9,799 nucleotides of DNA from an uncultured Ruminococcus sp. (lineage in GTDB: Bacteria; Bacillota; Clostridia; Oscillospirales; Acutalibacteraceae), in the NCBI GenBank assembly GCA_951800855.1, contig CATOLC010000028.1, forward strand, positions 1 to 9,799, read 5' to 3'. The notes below the pieces were generated by a model. That model saw only the letters and a program-made list of their open reading frames with translations, was not told the origin of the DNA and searched no databases. Both the position numbers and the translations under genes were made by a program. Of this stretch, positions 1 through 5,695 are shown piece after piece. How positions within the stretch are numbered: position 1 is the first letter of the stretch; every line of letters starts with the position of its first letter.

Positions 1-431
1 ACACTGGACCAAGTCTCATCAGCATCAGAACGTGCTTTTTTAGCCTTTTTTATTTGTTCATTTGTAGAATCTATGGCTGTCTTTTCGTGCTCTTGATATT
101 CCGACTTTGCTTGCTCTATAGCTTCCTGTTGTTTTGTTTTAGTTTCCGCTATTTTTTGCTGATATTTTAATTTTATTTGCTCTATTTCTTTTTCCTGCTC
201 TTCTTTTATTTTCTCTATTTCTTCTTCGTGGTTTGATTCTATTTCGTCGAGTGCTGTTTCAAGCTCTTCTTTTATTTTCCCTATTTCTTCTTTCTGTAAA
301 TTTTCCATTTTTGATACATTGTCGTCTAATTCCTTCATTTTTGGCTCGTATTCAGATTTTATATCCTCATATTTTTTATATGCTTTGTCTGATAAAACTA
401 TCGTTTGCCGAGCTCTGCGTTTTAAAGGCAT
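1..431 (-). CDS. Charged coiled-coil protein, N-terminal part (runs off left edge)
   Basis: An open minus-strand frame begins at the ATG at 431-429 and stays open for 143 codons to the window edge, so only the N-terminal part is present. An AAGGAG site (complement of 440-445) lies 8 nt before the ATG, which makes the start convincing. The protein opens with a basic stretch (MPLKRRARQTIVLSDKAYKK). It then becomes almost entirely Glu, Lys, Gln, Ile and Ala in heptad-like runs, for example EEIEKIKEEQEKEIEQIK, with no signal peptide or membrane segment. This predicts a long cytoplasmic alpha-helical coiled coil. No catalytic motif is visible in this part and I do not recognise the family. Phage or plasmid structural and partition-like proteins can look like this, but so can many others. 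It lies downstream of the flippase on the same strand, with its own promoter in between. Confidence 0.75.
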   Translation of the reverse strand, partial: MPLKRRARQTIVLSDKAYKKYEDIKSEYEPKMKELDDNVSKMENLQKEEIGKIKEELETALDEIESNHEEEIEKIKEEQEKEIEQIKLKYQQKIAETKTKQQEAIEQAKSEYQEHEKTAIDSTNEQIKKAKKARSDADETWSS

Positions 432-466
432 AAAAATCACTCCTTTATATTTATTGTATACTCCTA

Positions 467-495
467 ATTATATAAAATATAAACTAACAAATCAA
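467..495 (-). promoter_or_regulatory. Sigma-A-type promoter of the coiled-coil gene
   Basis: Read on the minus strand, TTGATT (495-490) and TATAAT (472-467) are separated by exactly 17 bp. Transcription would start near 460, giving a leader of about 28 nt that contains the SD site. The -10 box matches consensus exactly and the -35 box has two mismatches. Confidence 0.65.
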
Positions 496-498
496 GCG

Positions 499-532
499 TT
501 TCAGATAAATAATTCAATTATTTATTCTGAAA
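499..532. promoter_or_regulatory. AT-rich palindrome next to the promoter (operator candidate)
   Basis: The arms TTTCAGATAAATAATT (499-514) and AATTATTTATTCTGAAA (516-532) are inverted copies around a single C, with one bulged base. The element ends 3 bp upstream of the -35 box of the coiled-coil gene. It has no T tract and very few G/C pairs, so it is a poor terminator for the flippase gene. A binding site for a dimeric regulator fits better, but this is inference. Confidence 0.4.
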
Positions 533-595
533 ATTGCTAATTTTGCTTATAATATTAAAATTAAGAAGATATACTGTGTTGTGATTTTAAACGGC

Positions 596-2356
596 CTATA
601 TCCAGTGCAGTTTTTTCAATTTATTATAAATCTTTTGTCCCTTAGGCAGCATTTTTATATCGGATTCGCTTAGTGTTTTTGTCATAAGAAGAGCAACAAT
701 ATATACAAATATTGCAATGACAATTGCTAGTAAAGTACACGCTTTAAATGGTATAATATGTGATAAGAGTCCGTGTGAAGCATAAGCAGATACGGCACTG
801 AATACTGCCGAAATGAGTGGTTTTAGTGCGGTGGATTTTAAATCTGGCCTGACTTTTGTTTCTTTGCAAAGAAAATACAGTGCCATAACTGATACAAAAA
901 CATAGCATACTAAAGTGCCAACACTTGCCCCTTGTATATTTATTAAGGGAATCCCAACCAACGCATAATTCAGAATGATTTTTATTATAACTCCAACTGT
1001 AAGGAGTTTTACGGGTAAATCGACTCTTCCCACTGCTTGTAGCATTGTACAAATAGGTGTGCTTATTGAATTGAATATAACGGCAATACCAGCAATTGAC
1101 ATAATTCTAGCTGCAATATAAACTTCATAAGATTGTTTCATTAAAGAGCCGTAAATTAGATCCATTATTGGGAAAGAAAGAGCAGAAAGCCCTAGTCCTG
1201 CAGGAATTGAAATTAAGCATGTGAGTTTAAGGATGGATTCTATACTTGATTTAATCTTTTCATTTGAGTTTTGCACCCAAGCAGATGCGACAGAAGGCAT
1301 TGCACTTATTGATATTCCCTGGGAAATGGCAGGTACCATCATTGTGATTGTAGACATATAACCAAAACAGCCCCACAAAAACACATGAACAGTCCCACGG
1401 TTAACCGCTCCACTTGGGATGAGCCCATCGTATACACTAAGAAGTGCGTTTGGAGAGTTTTTCATTATTTCATCTAATCTGTTTTGAATGAGAAGTGCAT
1501 CTATCACTCCGGCAAAATTCATTATGATAGCCCCTAGCCCGATTGGTACAGCAATAGAAAGCAGCATTTTTATTAAGGTTCTGTTGGACCGGGCTTTTGG
1601 AGAAGCAGCCATTTCGTCTTCTGTGATACCATCTCCGCCTATTTTGTATTTCATTAACATATATATATATCCGACAAAAGCAGCTACAGTTATCCCTAAA
1701 ACGGCGGCTGCAGATGCAAAAGGAAGGACTGCATCCTGTGCAGAAGCCTCGTTTGGGAATTTTGTCCCGAAAATTGAACCAGAATTATGAAATTCCTTTA
1801 GGGAGATAGTCATAACGGTATAACACAGGCCTATTCCAAAAATTACTTTTCCGGTAGATTCTACGATTTCAGATACGGCAGTGGGAACCATATTGTGCAA
1901 ACCTTCATAATAACCTTTGTATGTTGAAATTAAGCACGCAAATAAAACTGTGGGAGCTAAAGCAAACACTGAATATATTACTCCCGGGGCATGAGTATAC
2001 TCTGAAAAAATAAACGCTCCTGAGAACATAAGGAGCATTCCTGTACTTCCTGTTAAAATAAATATCGGAATTGAAATTTTATGAATTTTTTTGATATCAT
2101 GGAACCTTCCCAAAGCAGCGTCACTGGAAACCATACGGGATATTGCAATGGGAAGACCGGCGGTTGCAAAAGCATAAATGGGATTATAGAGGTTATAAGC
2201 TGAGTTAAAATATCCCATTCCTTCCCCTCCGAGTATAGATGCAAGTGGGATTTTAAAAAATGCTCCCATAATTTTTACTATTAGCATCCCAAGAGACATT
2301 ATCAGAGCACCTTTTGCGAATGTTTGGCTTTTCCTTGATTTTTTGATGTTTCCCAT
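596..2356 (-). CDS. MurJ/SpoVB-like lipid-linked oligosaccharide flippase (MOP superfamily)
   Basis: A 586-residue polytopic membrane protein with many hydrophobic helices, as expected for the roughly 14-helix MOP-superfamily exporters. Family features include the N-terminal QTFAKGALIMSLGMLIVKI helix (11-30), the GGEGMGYF...AGLPIAISRMVS block (43-77), YKGYYEGLHNMVPTAVSEI (146-164) and a C-terminal ALVGIPLINIQGASVGT block (465-481). Relatives flip lipid II (MurJ/YtgP) or act in cortex synthesis during sporulation (SpoVB). Sequence alone does not separate these roles, so I give no symbol. It is somewhat longer than SpoVB (about 520) or YtgP (about 540). The start is uncertain. A TGA lies two codons before the ATG at 2356-2354, so the frame cannot extend upstream, yet the only strong SD (GAGGAGG, complement of 2392-2398) is 35 nt away. 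An internal ATG at residue 20, preceded by AAGGTG, would cut into the first conserved helix. Confidence 0.9.
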   Translation of the reverse strand: MGNIKKSRKSQTFAKGALIMSLGMLIVKIMGAFFKIPLASILGGEGMGYFNSAYNLYNPIYAFATAGLPIAISRMVSSDAALGRFHDIKKIHKISIPIFILTGSTGMLLMFSGAFIFSEYTHAPGVIYSVFALAPTVLFACLISTYKGYYEGLHNMVPTAVSEIVESTGKVIFGIGLCYTVMTISLKEFHNSGSIFGTKFPNEASAQDAVLPFASAAAVLGITVAAFVGYIYMLMKYKIGGDGITEDEMAASPKARSNRTLIKMLLSIAVPIGLGAIIMNFAGVIDALLIQNRLDEIMKNSPNALLSVYDGLIPSGAVNRGTVHVFLWGCFGYMSTITMMVPAISQGISISAMPSVASAWVQNSNEKIKSSIESILKLTCLISIPAGLGLSALSFPIMDLIYGSLMKQSYEVYIAARIMSIAGIAVIFNSISTPICTMLQAVGRVDLPVKLLTVGVIIKIILNYALVGIPLINIQGASVGTLVCYVFVSVMALYFLCKETKVRPDLKSTALKPLISAVFSAVSAYASHGLLSHIIPFKACTLLAIVIAIFVYIVALLMTKTLSESDIKMLPKGQKIYNKLKKLHWI

Positions 2357-2391
2357 AAATCAGACAGCAAAGTTTACAGCTTTACCGATAT

Positions 2392-2453
2392 CCTCCTCTT
2401 TATATATTGTAATTCATAATAAATATATTACACATTTTTTGTTCTTATGTACA
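2392..2453 (-). promoter_or_regulatory. Possible flippase promoter and distant SD
   Basis: On the minus strand TGTACA (2453-2448) and TAATAT (2430-2425) are 17 bp apart, each with four of six consensus matches. A better -35 (TTGACT, complement of 2453-2458) is 22 bp from the same -10, which is too far. Downstream lies a perfect GAGGAGG (2398-2392), but the flippase ATG is 35 nt further on. Weak assignment. Confidence 0.3.
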
Positions 2454-2521
2454 GTCAAATAAGAAGAAAATACCGGGGTATTATTTTAGTGAAAAATAAA
2501 TATAATTTAACAATATTTCGC

Positions 2522-2549
2522 TTGATTTTTTAAGGGGGGGGGGTATAAT
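2522..2549 (+). promoter_or_regulatory. Promoter with a G10 tract in its spacer (phase-variation candidate)
   Basis: TTGATT (2522-2527) and a perfect TATAAT (2544-2549) are separated by 16 bp, and the last ten of these (2534-2543) are an uninterrupted G run. This is conspicuous in very AT-rich surroundings. Adding one G would give the optimal 17-bp spacer and losing one would give 15. The expected start of transcription near 2556 leaves about 60 nt of leader before the ATG at 2617. Slippage in homopolymeric spacers switches promoters on and off in Neisseria and other bacteria. The application here is inference from geometry. Confidence 0.6.
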
Positions 2550-2616
2550 TAAGTTGTTAGTTTATAGTAATTCAAAAAATAAGCTAATAAATTTATATGA
2601 AAGGGAGAGAGAAGTT

Positions 2617-2970
2617 ATGATTTATCCGACAGAATTTAAAGTAGTGTCAGCAAGTGGGGGGAGTAATTATGATTTTTATGTTAATGAGAGTGAAGATGAG
2701 CTAAAGACTGAATTAGGGGGCATTCTTAAAGAAGATTTATGTGAGATAGTAAAAGCATCTAATAAAACAGTGCTAAGGATTCACGTCAATAAAAACTCTA
2801 ATCCAAGTAAACCAGATTTCCGAAAAATGGTTAGAGAGATTTACAAAAAAGTCGAAATTAAAACTGATCCGCATCATTGTTATATTACACGGAAGGAGAG
2901 AGAAGAAAAGAGTGGACGAAAAGCTTTGGGGACAGAAACGCTCGGAGAGTTTATAGACTTACTAAATTAA
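2617..2970 (+). CDS. Hypothetical 117-residue protein under the G-tract promoter
   Basis: I do not recognise this protein. The reading frame can be extended back to a TTG at 2554, but that codon lies at or before the predicted transcription start and has no SD. The ATG at 2617, with AAGGGAG ending about 9 nt upstream, is the better start. The 117-residue product is soluble, mixed-charge and lysine/glutamate-rich. It has no signal peptide or membrane helix. Its N-terminal half looks like an alternating strand/helix fold, and a basic segment follows (NPSKPDFRKMVREIYKKVEIK), then DPHHCYITRKEREEKSGRK and an acidic C-terminus (GEFIDLLN). The single HHC cluster is not enough to call a metal site. 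It is monocistronic, with a strong terminator 23 nt after the stop, and is divergent from the flippase. Confidence 0.7.
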   Translation: MIYPTEFKVVSASGGSNYDFYVNESEDELKTELGGILKEDLCEIVKASNKTVLRIHVNKNSNPSKPDFRKMVREIYKKVEIKTDPHHCYITRKEREEKSGRKALGTETLGEFIDLLN

Positions 2971-2993
2971 AAATAAAGGTTTATATAAATCAG

Positions 2994-3020
2994 AAAAGGA
3001 GGACATGTGTCCTTCTTTTT
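2994..3020 (+). terminator. Intrinsic terminator after the 117-residue gene
   Basis: The inverted repeat AAAAGGAGGACA / TGTCCTTCTTTT (one G-U pair) is followed by a T run. The inner ACATGT is self-complementary, so the loop is small. The same 27-bp sequence with one substitution recurs at 3661-3687 after the toxin gene. The stem includes an AAGGAGG string, but no open frame follows it. Confidence 0.85.
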
Positions 3021-3059
3021 AGATTATGTTGCATCGTGAAAATGGTAAATATAAGGGTA

Positions 3060-3088
3060 TTGACAAAAGTAAGGATGTACGCTATTAT
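3060..3088 (+). promoter_or_regulatory. Toxin-antitoxin operon promoter
   Basis: A perfect TTGACA (3060-3065), a 17-bp spacer and TATTAT (3083-3088) predict transcription from about 3095, a short 5' leader, and strong expression when not repressed. The -10 box lies between the two halves of the operator. Confidence 0.8.
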
Positions 3089-3093
3089 GTACA
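3076..3093. promoter_or_regulatory. YefM-type operator: two TGTAC motifs 12 bp apart
   Basis: TGTACG (3076-3081) and TGTACA (3088-3093) flank the -10 box with a centre-to-centre distance of 12 bp. Together they form a larger inverted repeat, ATGTAC(3075-3080)-N8-GTACAT(3089-3094). The E. coli yefM-yoeB operator also uses paired palindromes with a TGTACA core at this distance. This is therefore the likely site where the antitoxin, helped by the toxin, represses its own operon. Confidence 0.7.
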
Positions 3094-3117
3094 TATAATA
3101 ATATAGAGGTGATTAAT

Positions 3118-3366
3118 TTGACTAATACTAACATTACTAATTTTAGGAAAAATATTTTTGAATATGTGAACCAGGCGATAGAATATAATGACGTTATAAA
3201 TATTAATACAAAAAGCGGAAATGCCGTTATTATGAGTGAGGAGGATTATAACGGCTTGATTGAGACTTTGTATATTTACAGTCACAAAAAGACGTATGAG
3301 GAGATTAAAGAAGGCGCAAAAACGCCTATTGAAGAGTGCATTAAAGCGGAAGATGTGATTTGGTAA
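3118..3366 (+). CDS. yefM: Phd/YefM-family antitoxin
   Basis: The N-terminal block ITNFRKNIFEYVNQAIEYNDVININTKSGNAVIMSEEDYNGLIETLYI is the Phd/YefM fold: a DNA-binding domain with the typical S/N-F-R start and the NAVIMSEEDYNGLIETL signature. The Lys/Glu-rich C-terminus (YEEIKEGAKTPIEECIKAEDVIW) is the expected flexible toxin-wrapping tail. It neutralises the adjacent endoribonuclease and represses the operon. The start is taken as TTG at 3118, because AGAGGTGAT (3105-3113) is a strong SD match with correct spacing to it, giving 82 residues. A GTG at 3109 in the same frame would add three residues but lies inside that SD. The stop is 1 nt before the toxin ATG, so the two are probably translationally coupled. 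Confidence 0.9.
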   Translation: MTNTNITNFRKNIFEYVNQAIEYNDVININTKSGNAVIMSEEDYNGLIETLYIYSHKKTYEEIKEGAKTPIEECIKAEDVIW

Positions 3367-3367
3367 T

Positions 3368-3631
3368 ATGTACAGCATAGTATACTCAAAACAAGCTTTA
3401 AAGCACATTTCTTTGTTGAAATCGGCGAATTTATCAAGCAAAGCTAAATCTCTTATAGATATAATTTCGGAAAATCCCCTCAAAAATCCTCCGCCTTACG
3501 AAAAACTGGTTAATGACTTAAAGGGGATGTATTCTAGGAGAATAAACGCAAAACATCGGCTGGTCTATCAAGTGTTCGAGGAGATAAAAACAATAAAAGT
3601 ATTAAGCATGTGGACGCATTATGAGTTTTAG
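3368..3631 (+). CDS. yoeB: YoeB/Txe-family mRNA endoribonuclease toxin
   Basis: This 87-residue protein has the length and pattern of YoeB (84 residues in E. coli). That ribosome-dependent mRNA interferase of the RelE superfamily cleaves mRNA in the A site. Visible family features are P-x-x-YEKL (43-47), DLKGMYSRRI (50-59), the HRLVYQV strand (63-69) and the terminal MWTHYEF (81-87). Residues matching the E. coli catalytic set are E45, R64, H84 and Y85, all present, so the toxin looks intact. The SD is weak and the ATG follows the antitoxin TAA after one base, so translation probably depends on coupling. This keeps toxin output below antitoxin output. A strong terminator follows 29 nt after the stop. 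Confidence 0.92.
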   Translation: MYSIVYSKQALKHISLLKSANLSSKAKSLIDIISENPLKNPPPYEKLVNDLKGMYSRRINAKHRLVYQVFEEIKTIKVLSMWTHYEF

Positions 3632-3660
3632 ATATTAATTAGAGGGACCTTTACACTCTA

Positions 3661-3688
3661 AAAAGGAGGATATGTGTCCTTCTTTTTT
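3661..3688 (+). terminator. Intrinsic terminator of the toxin-antitoxin operon
   Basis: AAAAGGAGGATA / TGTCCTTCTTTT is followed by T6. It matches the terminator at 2994-3020 at 26 of 27 positions. The one change (C to T in the left arm) keeps a G-U pair, so the hairpin is preserved. Confidence 0.88.
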
Positions 3689-3834
3689 GCTATAAATAAA
3701 CTTGTATTTTTAGGATTGTATCAGGATTTAGGACGTTTAAGCTGGGTACAAAGGTTACTGCTTTTGCTCAGACGCTTTTTGCATTTTAATTGCTTTATTT
3801 ATCTTTATTTATATTTTTATAGTTTACTTTTTAT
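3689..3834. other. Intergenic stretch with no gene recognised
   Basis: Between the toxin terminator and the folD promoter. One short frame (about 3699-3786) reads without stops as ...FRTFKLGTKVTAFAQTLFAF, but it has no start codon with an SD. The stretch could be a gene remnant or chance. I see no T-box or tetrahydrofolate riboswitch motif. Confidence 0.4.
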
Positions 3835-3862
3835 TTGTTGAGTTGTATATTTTTAATATTAT
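3835..3862 (+). promoter_or_regulatory. Candidate folD promoter
   Basis: TTGTTG (3835-3840), a 16-bp spacer and TATTAT (3857-3862) lie 33 nt before the folD start. The surroundings are very AT-rich, so several alternatives exist. Confidence 0.45.
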
Positions 3863-3895
3863 TATTTTAAACTATTATTTTAAGGAGAGATTTTA

Positions 3896-4741
3896 TTGGT
3901 ACTTGATGGTAAAAAGCTTGCTGGGGAAATAAAATCGCAAATAAGGGAAGAAGTAATAAGACTAAAGGAAAAGGGAATTATTCCCGGGTTGGCTGTAGTG
4001 ATAGTAGGAAATGATCCAGCATCTAAAGTTTATGTAAAAAATAAAAAAAGGGCATGTGAGGAGATTGGAGTTTACTCTGAAGAAGTTGCGCTTAGGGAAG
4101 AAACTACTCAAGATCAGCTTTTACAAGTTATTTCAGCCTTAAATAAAGATAAAAAGATTCATGGGATATTGGTACAGTTCCCGCTCCCAGGGCATATCAG
4201 CTCTTCGGCTGTGACAAGGGCAATTTCGCCTGAGAAGGATGTGGACTGTTTTAATGAATATAATCTTGGTAAAATTTGCTCAGGAGAAGCAGATATTTTT
4301 CCATGCACGCCATTTGGCATTATAGAAATATTGAGGAGTAATGGTATAGAAATCGAAGGGAAAACGTGTACAATTGTCGGAAGAAGCAACATAGTTGGAA
4401 AACCCCTTTCCCTTATGATGCTCAGCAGAAATGCTACAGTAACGGTTTGCCACAGTAAAACTAAAGATATTAAAAAATTTTGTAGTCAGGCGGATATTTT
4501 AGTTTCAGCCGTGGGTAAACCCAAATTAATTAGTGAAGATATGGTAAAAAAAGGAGCAACACTGATTGATGTGGGAATAAATAGATTACCAGATGGGAAG
4601 CTTTGTGGAGATGTGGATTTTGAGAGGGTTAAAATCAAAGCAGAGCACATAACTCCAGTACCGGGGGGAGTTGGGCCTATGACAATTGCTGTTTTGATGA
4701 AAAATTTAGTAAAATTAGCAGAGAAATATGATAATAAGTAG
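3896..4741 (+). CDS. folD: Bifunctional methylenetetrahydrofolate dehydrogenase / methenyltetrahydrofolate cyclohydrolase FolD
   Basis: FolD interconverts 5,10-methylene-, 5,10-methenyl- and 10-formyl-tetrahydrofolate with NADP, supplying one-carbon units for purines and formyl-Met-tRNA in the cytoplasm. At 281 residues it has the normal length. The signature GNDPASKVYVKNKKR (38-52) contains the catalytic Tyr46 and Lys50. GILVQFPLPGHI (90-101) includes Gln94 of the folate site, and DVDCFN (115-120) has the conserved Asp117. PCTP (136-139) and GRSNIVGKP (162-170) form the Rossmann NADP site, and PVPGGVGPMT (254-263) is the C-terminal signature. The start is TTG at 3896, with AAGGAG (3882-3887) 8 nt upstream and no better start nearby. 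The gene stands alone between the toxin-antitoxin operon and an exported protein. All key residues are present, so it should be active. Confidence 0.97.
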   Translation: MVLDGKKLAGEIKSQIREEVIRLKEKGIIPGLAVVIVGNDPASKVYVKNKKRACEEIGVYSEEVALREETTQDQLLQVISALNKDKKIHGILVQFPLPGHISSSAVTRAISPEKDVDCFNEYNLGKICSGEADIFPCTPFGIIEILRSNGIEIEGKTCTIVGRSNIVGKPLSLMMLSRNATVTVCHSKTKDIKKFCSQADILVSAVGKPKLISEDMVKKGATLIDVGINRLPDGKLCGDVDFERVKIKAEHITPVPGGVGPMTIAVLMKNLVKLAEKYDNK

Positions 4742-4778
4742 AAATATTGAAAAAATAATTAATTTTTATCAAAAAACA

Positions 4779-4787
4779 TGTTATAAT
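4779..4787 (+). promoter_or_regulatory. Extended -10 promoter
   Basis: TG-T-TATAAT is a perfect extended -10 element. No good -35 sits 16-18 bp upstream, which extended -10 promoters tolerate. Transcription from about 4794 would drive the small exported protein, whose ATG is at 4823. Confidence 0.55.
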
Positions 4788-4822
4788 AAAAGAGTGATAA
4801 ATGTTTAAAAGAGGGATTTTTT

Positions 4823-5374
4823 ATGAAAAAGATTATTAGATTTGAAAGAATTGTGTGCTTTACATTAGCTATAGCCTTACAAGCTAGTATGTTCAATAGT
4901 GCGTCCGCCAAAATTAACGGGGAATTTTTCAAAAAATATGCTGGGGAGATTGTTCTTTCTATAGTTGGGGCATGTTCTGTGAGTGCTACGGTGGCACTTC
5001 TTTGTTACAACAGACAACCGGATAAGGATAAAAATTCAGATTCAAATCTTGCGAATCAAAAGAGCCCCGAAGTAGAAAATCTCGAAAACGTAATTAGTAA
5101 GCTAGAGAAAGAAAAAGAGGAATGGAGAAATAGAAGTATTCGCAGGGATATCATAGATATTTTAGAAGAAAATAAAAAATTCAAAGTGGAGTTTAGTGAA
5201 ACGAGAAAAAAGAGACACGCAGAGTTAACTGAGAAACTCTTGAAAAAGATTAACGATAGAGTTTCGGAGGAAGAGTTAAAAGATTTTATAAATAATAAAG
5301 GTCTGACAGACAAGTGCGTTAATGCTATACTTAGATATTATAATGCTATTTCCTCCCCGGCATATATAGATTAG
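4823..5374 (+). CDS. Small exported, membrane-anchored protein with charged helical domain
   Basis: The ATG at 4823 follows GAGGGA by about 6 nt. Residues 1-29 look like a signal peptide: MKKIIRFER basic, a hydrophobic core VCFTLAIALQASMF, and a possible cleavage site after SASA. A second hydrophobic segment (about 41-62, GEIVLSIVGACSVSATVALLCY) would anchor the mature protein. The rest (65-183) is highly charged, with a probable coiled coil at 85-150 (ENLENVISKLEKEKEEW), and ends RYYNAISSPAYID. I recognise no family or catalytic motif. Depending on whether the first segment is cleaved, the charged domain lies outside or inside the cell. The next 232 nt contain coding-like text in three frames that begins in frame with this gene after its TAG, so the present protein may be a shortened version of a longer one. 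Confidence 0.75.
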   Translation: MKKIIRFERIVCFTLAIALQASMFNSASAKINGEFFKKYAGEIVLSIVGACSVSATVALLCYNRQPDKDKNSDSNLANQKSPEVENLENVISKLEKEKEEWRNRSIRRDIIDILEENKKFKVEFSETRKKRHAELTEKLLKKINDRVSEEELKDFINNKGLTDKCVNAILRYYNAISSPAYID

Positions 5375-5606
5375 ATAAAACTAATAAAAAATTTGTTAAA
5401 GGAATCGACTGATTTTAAGGAGCTGCGTAAATTAGCTGAAGTAAAATTTAGATTGATGTGATTACTAGCGCTTTAAAGCTTAAGTCAAGGATATTAGGCG
5501 GAAATGAGGGAATATAGGAATGAATTATTACAAACTCCATAAATATGTGTTAAATAAGCATAAACTTGCCAGAAACGGGAAAGAGGAGATTTTAAATAGT
5601 TTTTAA
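5375..5606 (+). pseudogene. Possible decayed 3' continuation of the preceding gene
   Basis: Directly after the TAG at 5372-5374 the same frame continues for 28 codons with protein-like text (IKLIKNLLKESTDFKELRK LAEVKFRLM) to a TGA at 5459. A second frame overlaps from 5455 (DVITSALKLKSRILGGNEGI). The original frame then reads REYRNELLQTP from 5507, and a third frame from 5520 reads MNYYKLHKYVLNKHKLARNG KEEILNSF to 5606. Joined by frame changes, these pieces give a continuous, Lys/Leu/Glu-rich helical sequence resembling the style of the upstream protein. The pieces are short, so chance is possible. The 5520-5606 frame could instead be a real 28-residue peptide, but its SD is poor. Nothing else is evident in the 321-nt gap except the downstream promoter. 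Confidence 0.35.
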
Positions 5607-5611
5607 TACAA

Positions 5612-5653
5612 TTGAGCTTTTAAAATTATATAAAGTAGTATAAAATAATACTA
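5612..5653 (+). promoter_or_regulatory. Candidate promoter and inverted repeat of the GLUG gene
   Basis: TTGAGC (5612-5617), an 18-bp spacer and TAGTAT (5636-5641) form a plausible but weak promoter. The -10 is also the left arm of a perfect inverted repeat, TAGTAT-N6-ATACTA (5636-5653), which could be an operator. The leader to the GTG at 5696 would be about 48 nt. Confidence 0.35.
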
Positions 5654-5695
5654 AAAAATAGTACAGTTGCATATAAAACGCAAGGAGTGGAGTGA

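Noticed and set aside
744..2244. Open frames on both strands inside the flippase gene
   Set aside because: They are out-of-frame shadows of a clearly conserved membrane protein, with no SD or family features.
2554..2616. Upstream TTG extension of the 117-residue protein
   Set aside because: The TTG lies at or before the predicted transcription start, has no SD, and the ATG at 2617 has a good one.
3689..3895. Folate riboswitch or T-box upstream of folD
   Set aside because: No conserved motif of either class is visible, and the hairpins are weak.
4747..4772. AT-only imperfect inverted repeat after folD as a terminator
   Set aside because: It has almost no G/C pairs and several mismatches, as expected by chance in such AT-rich DNA.
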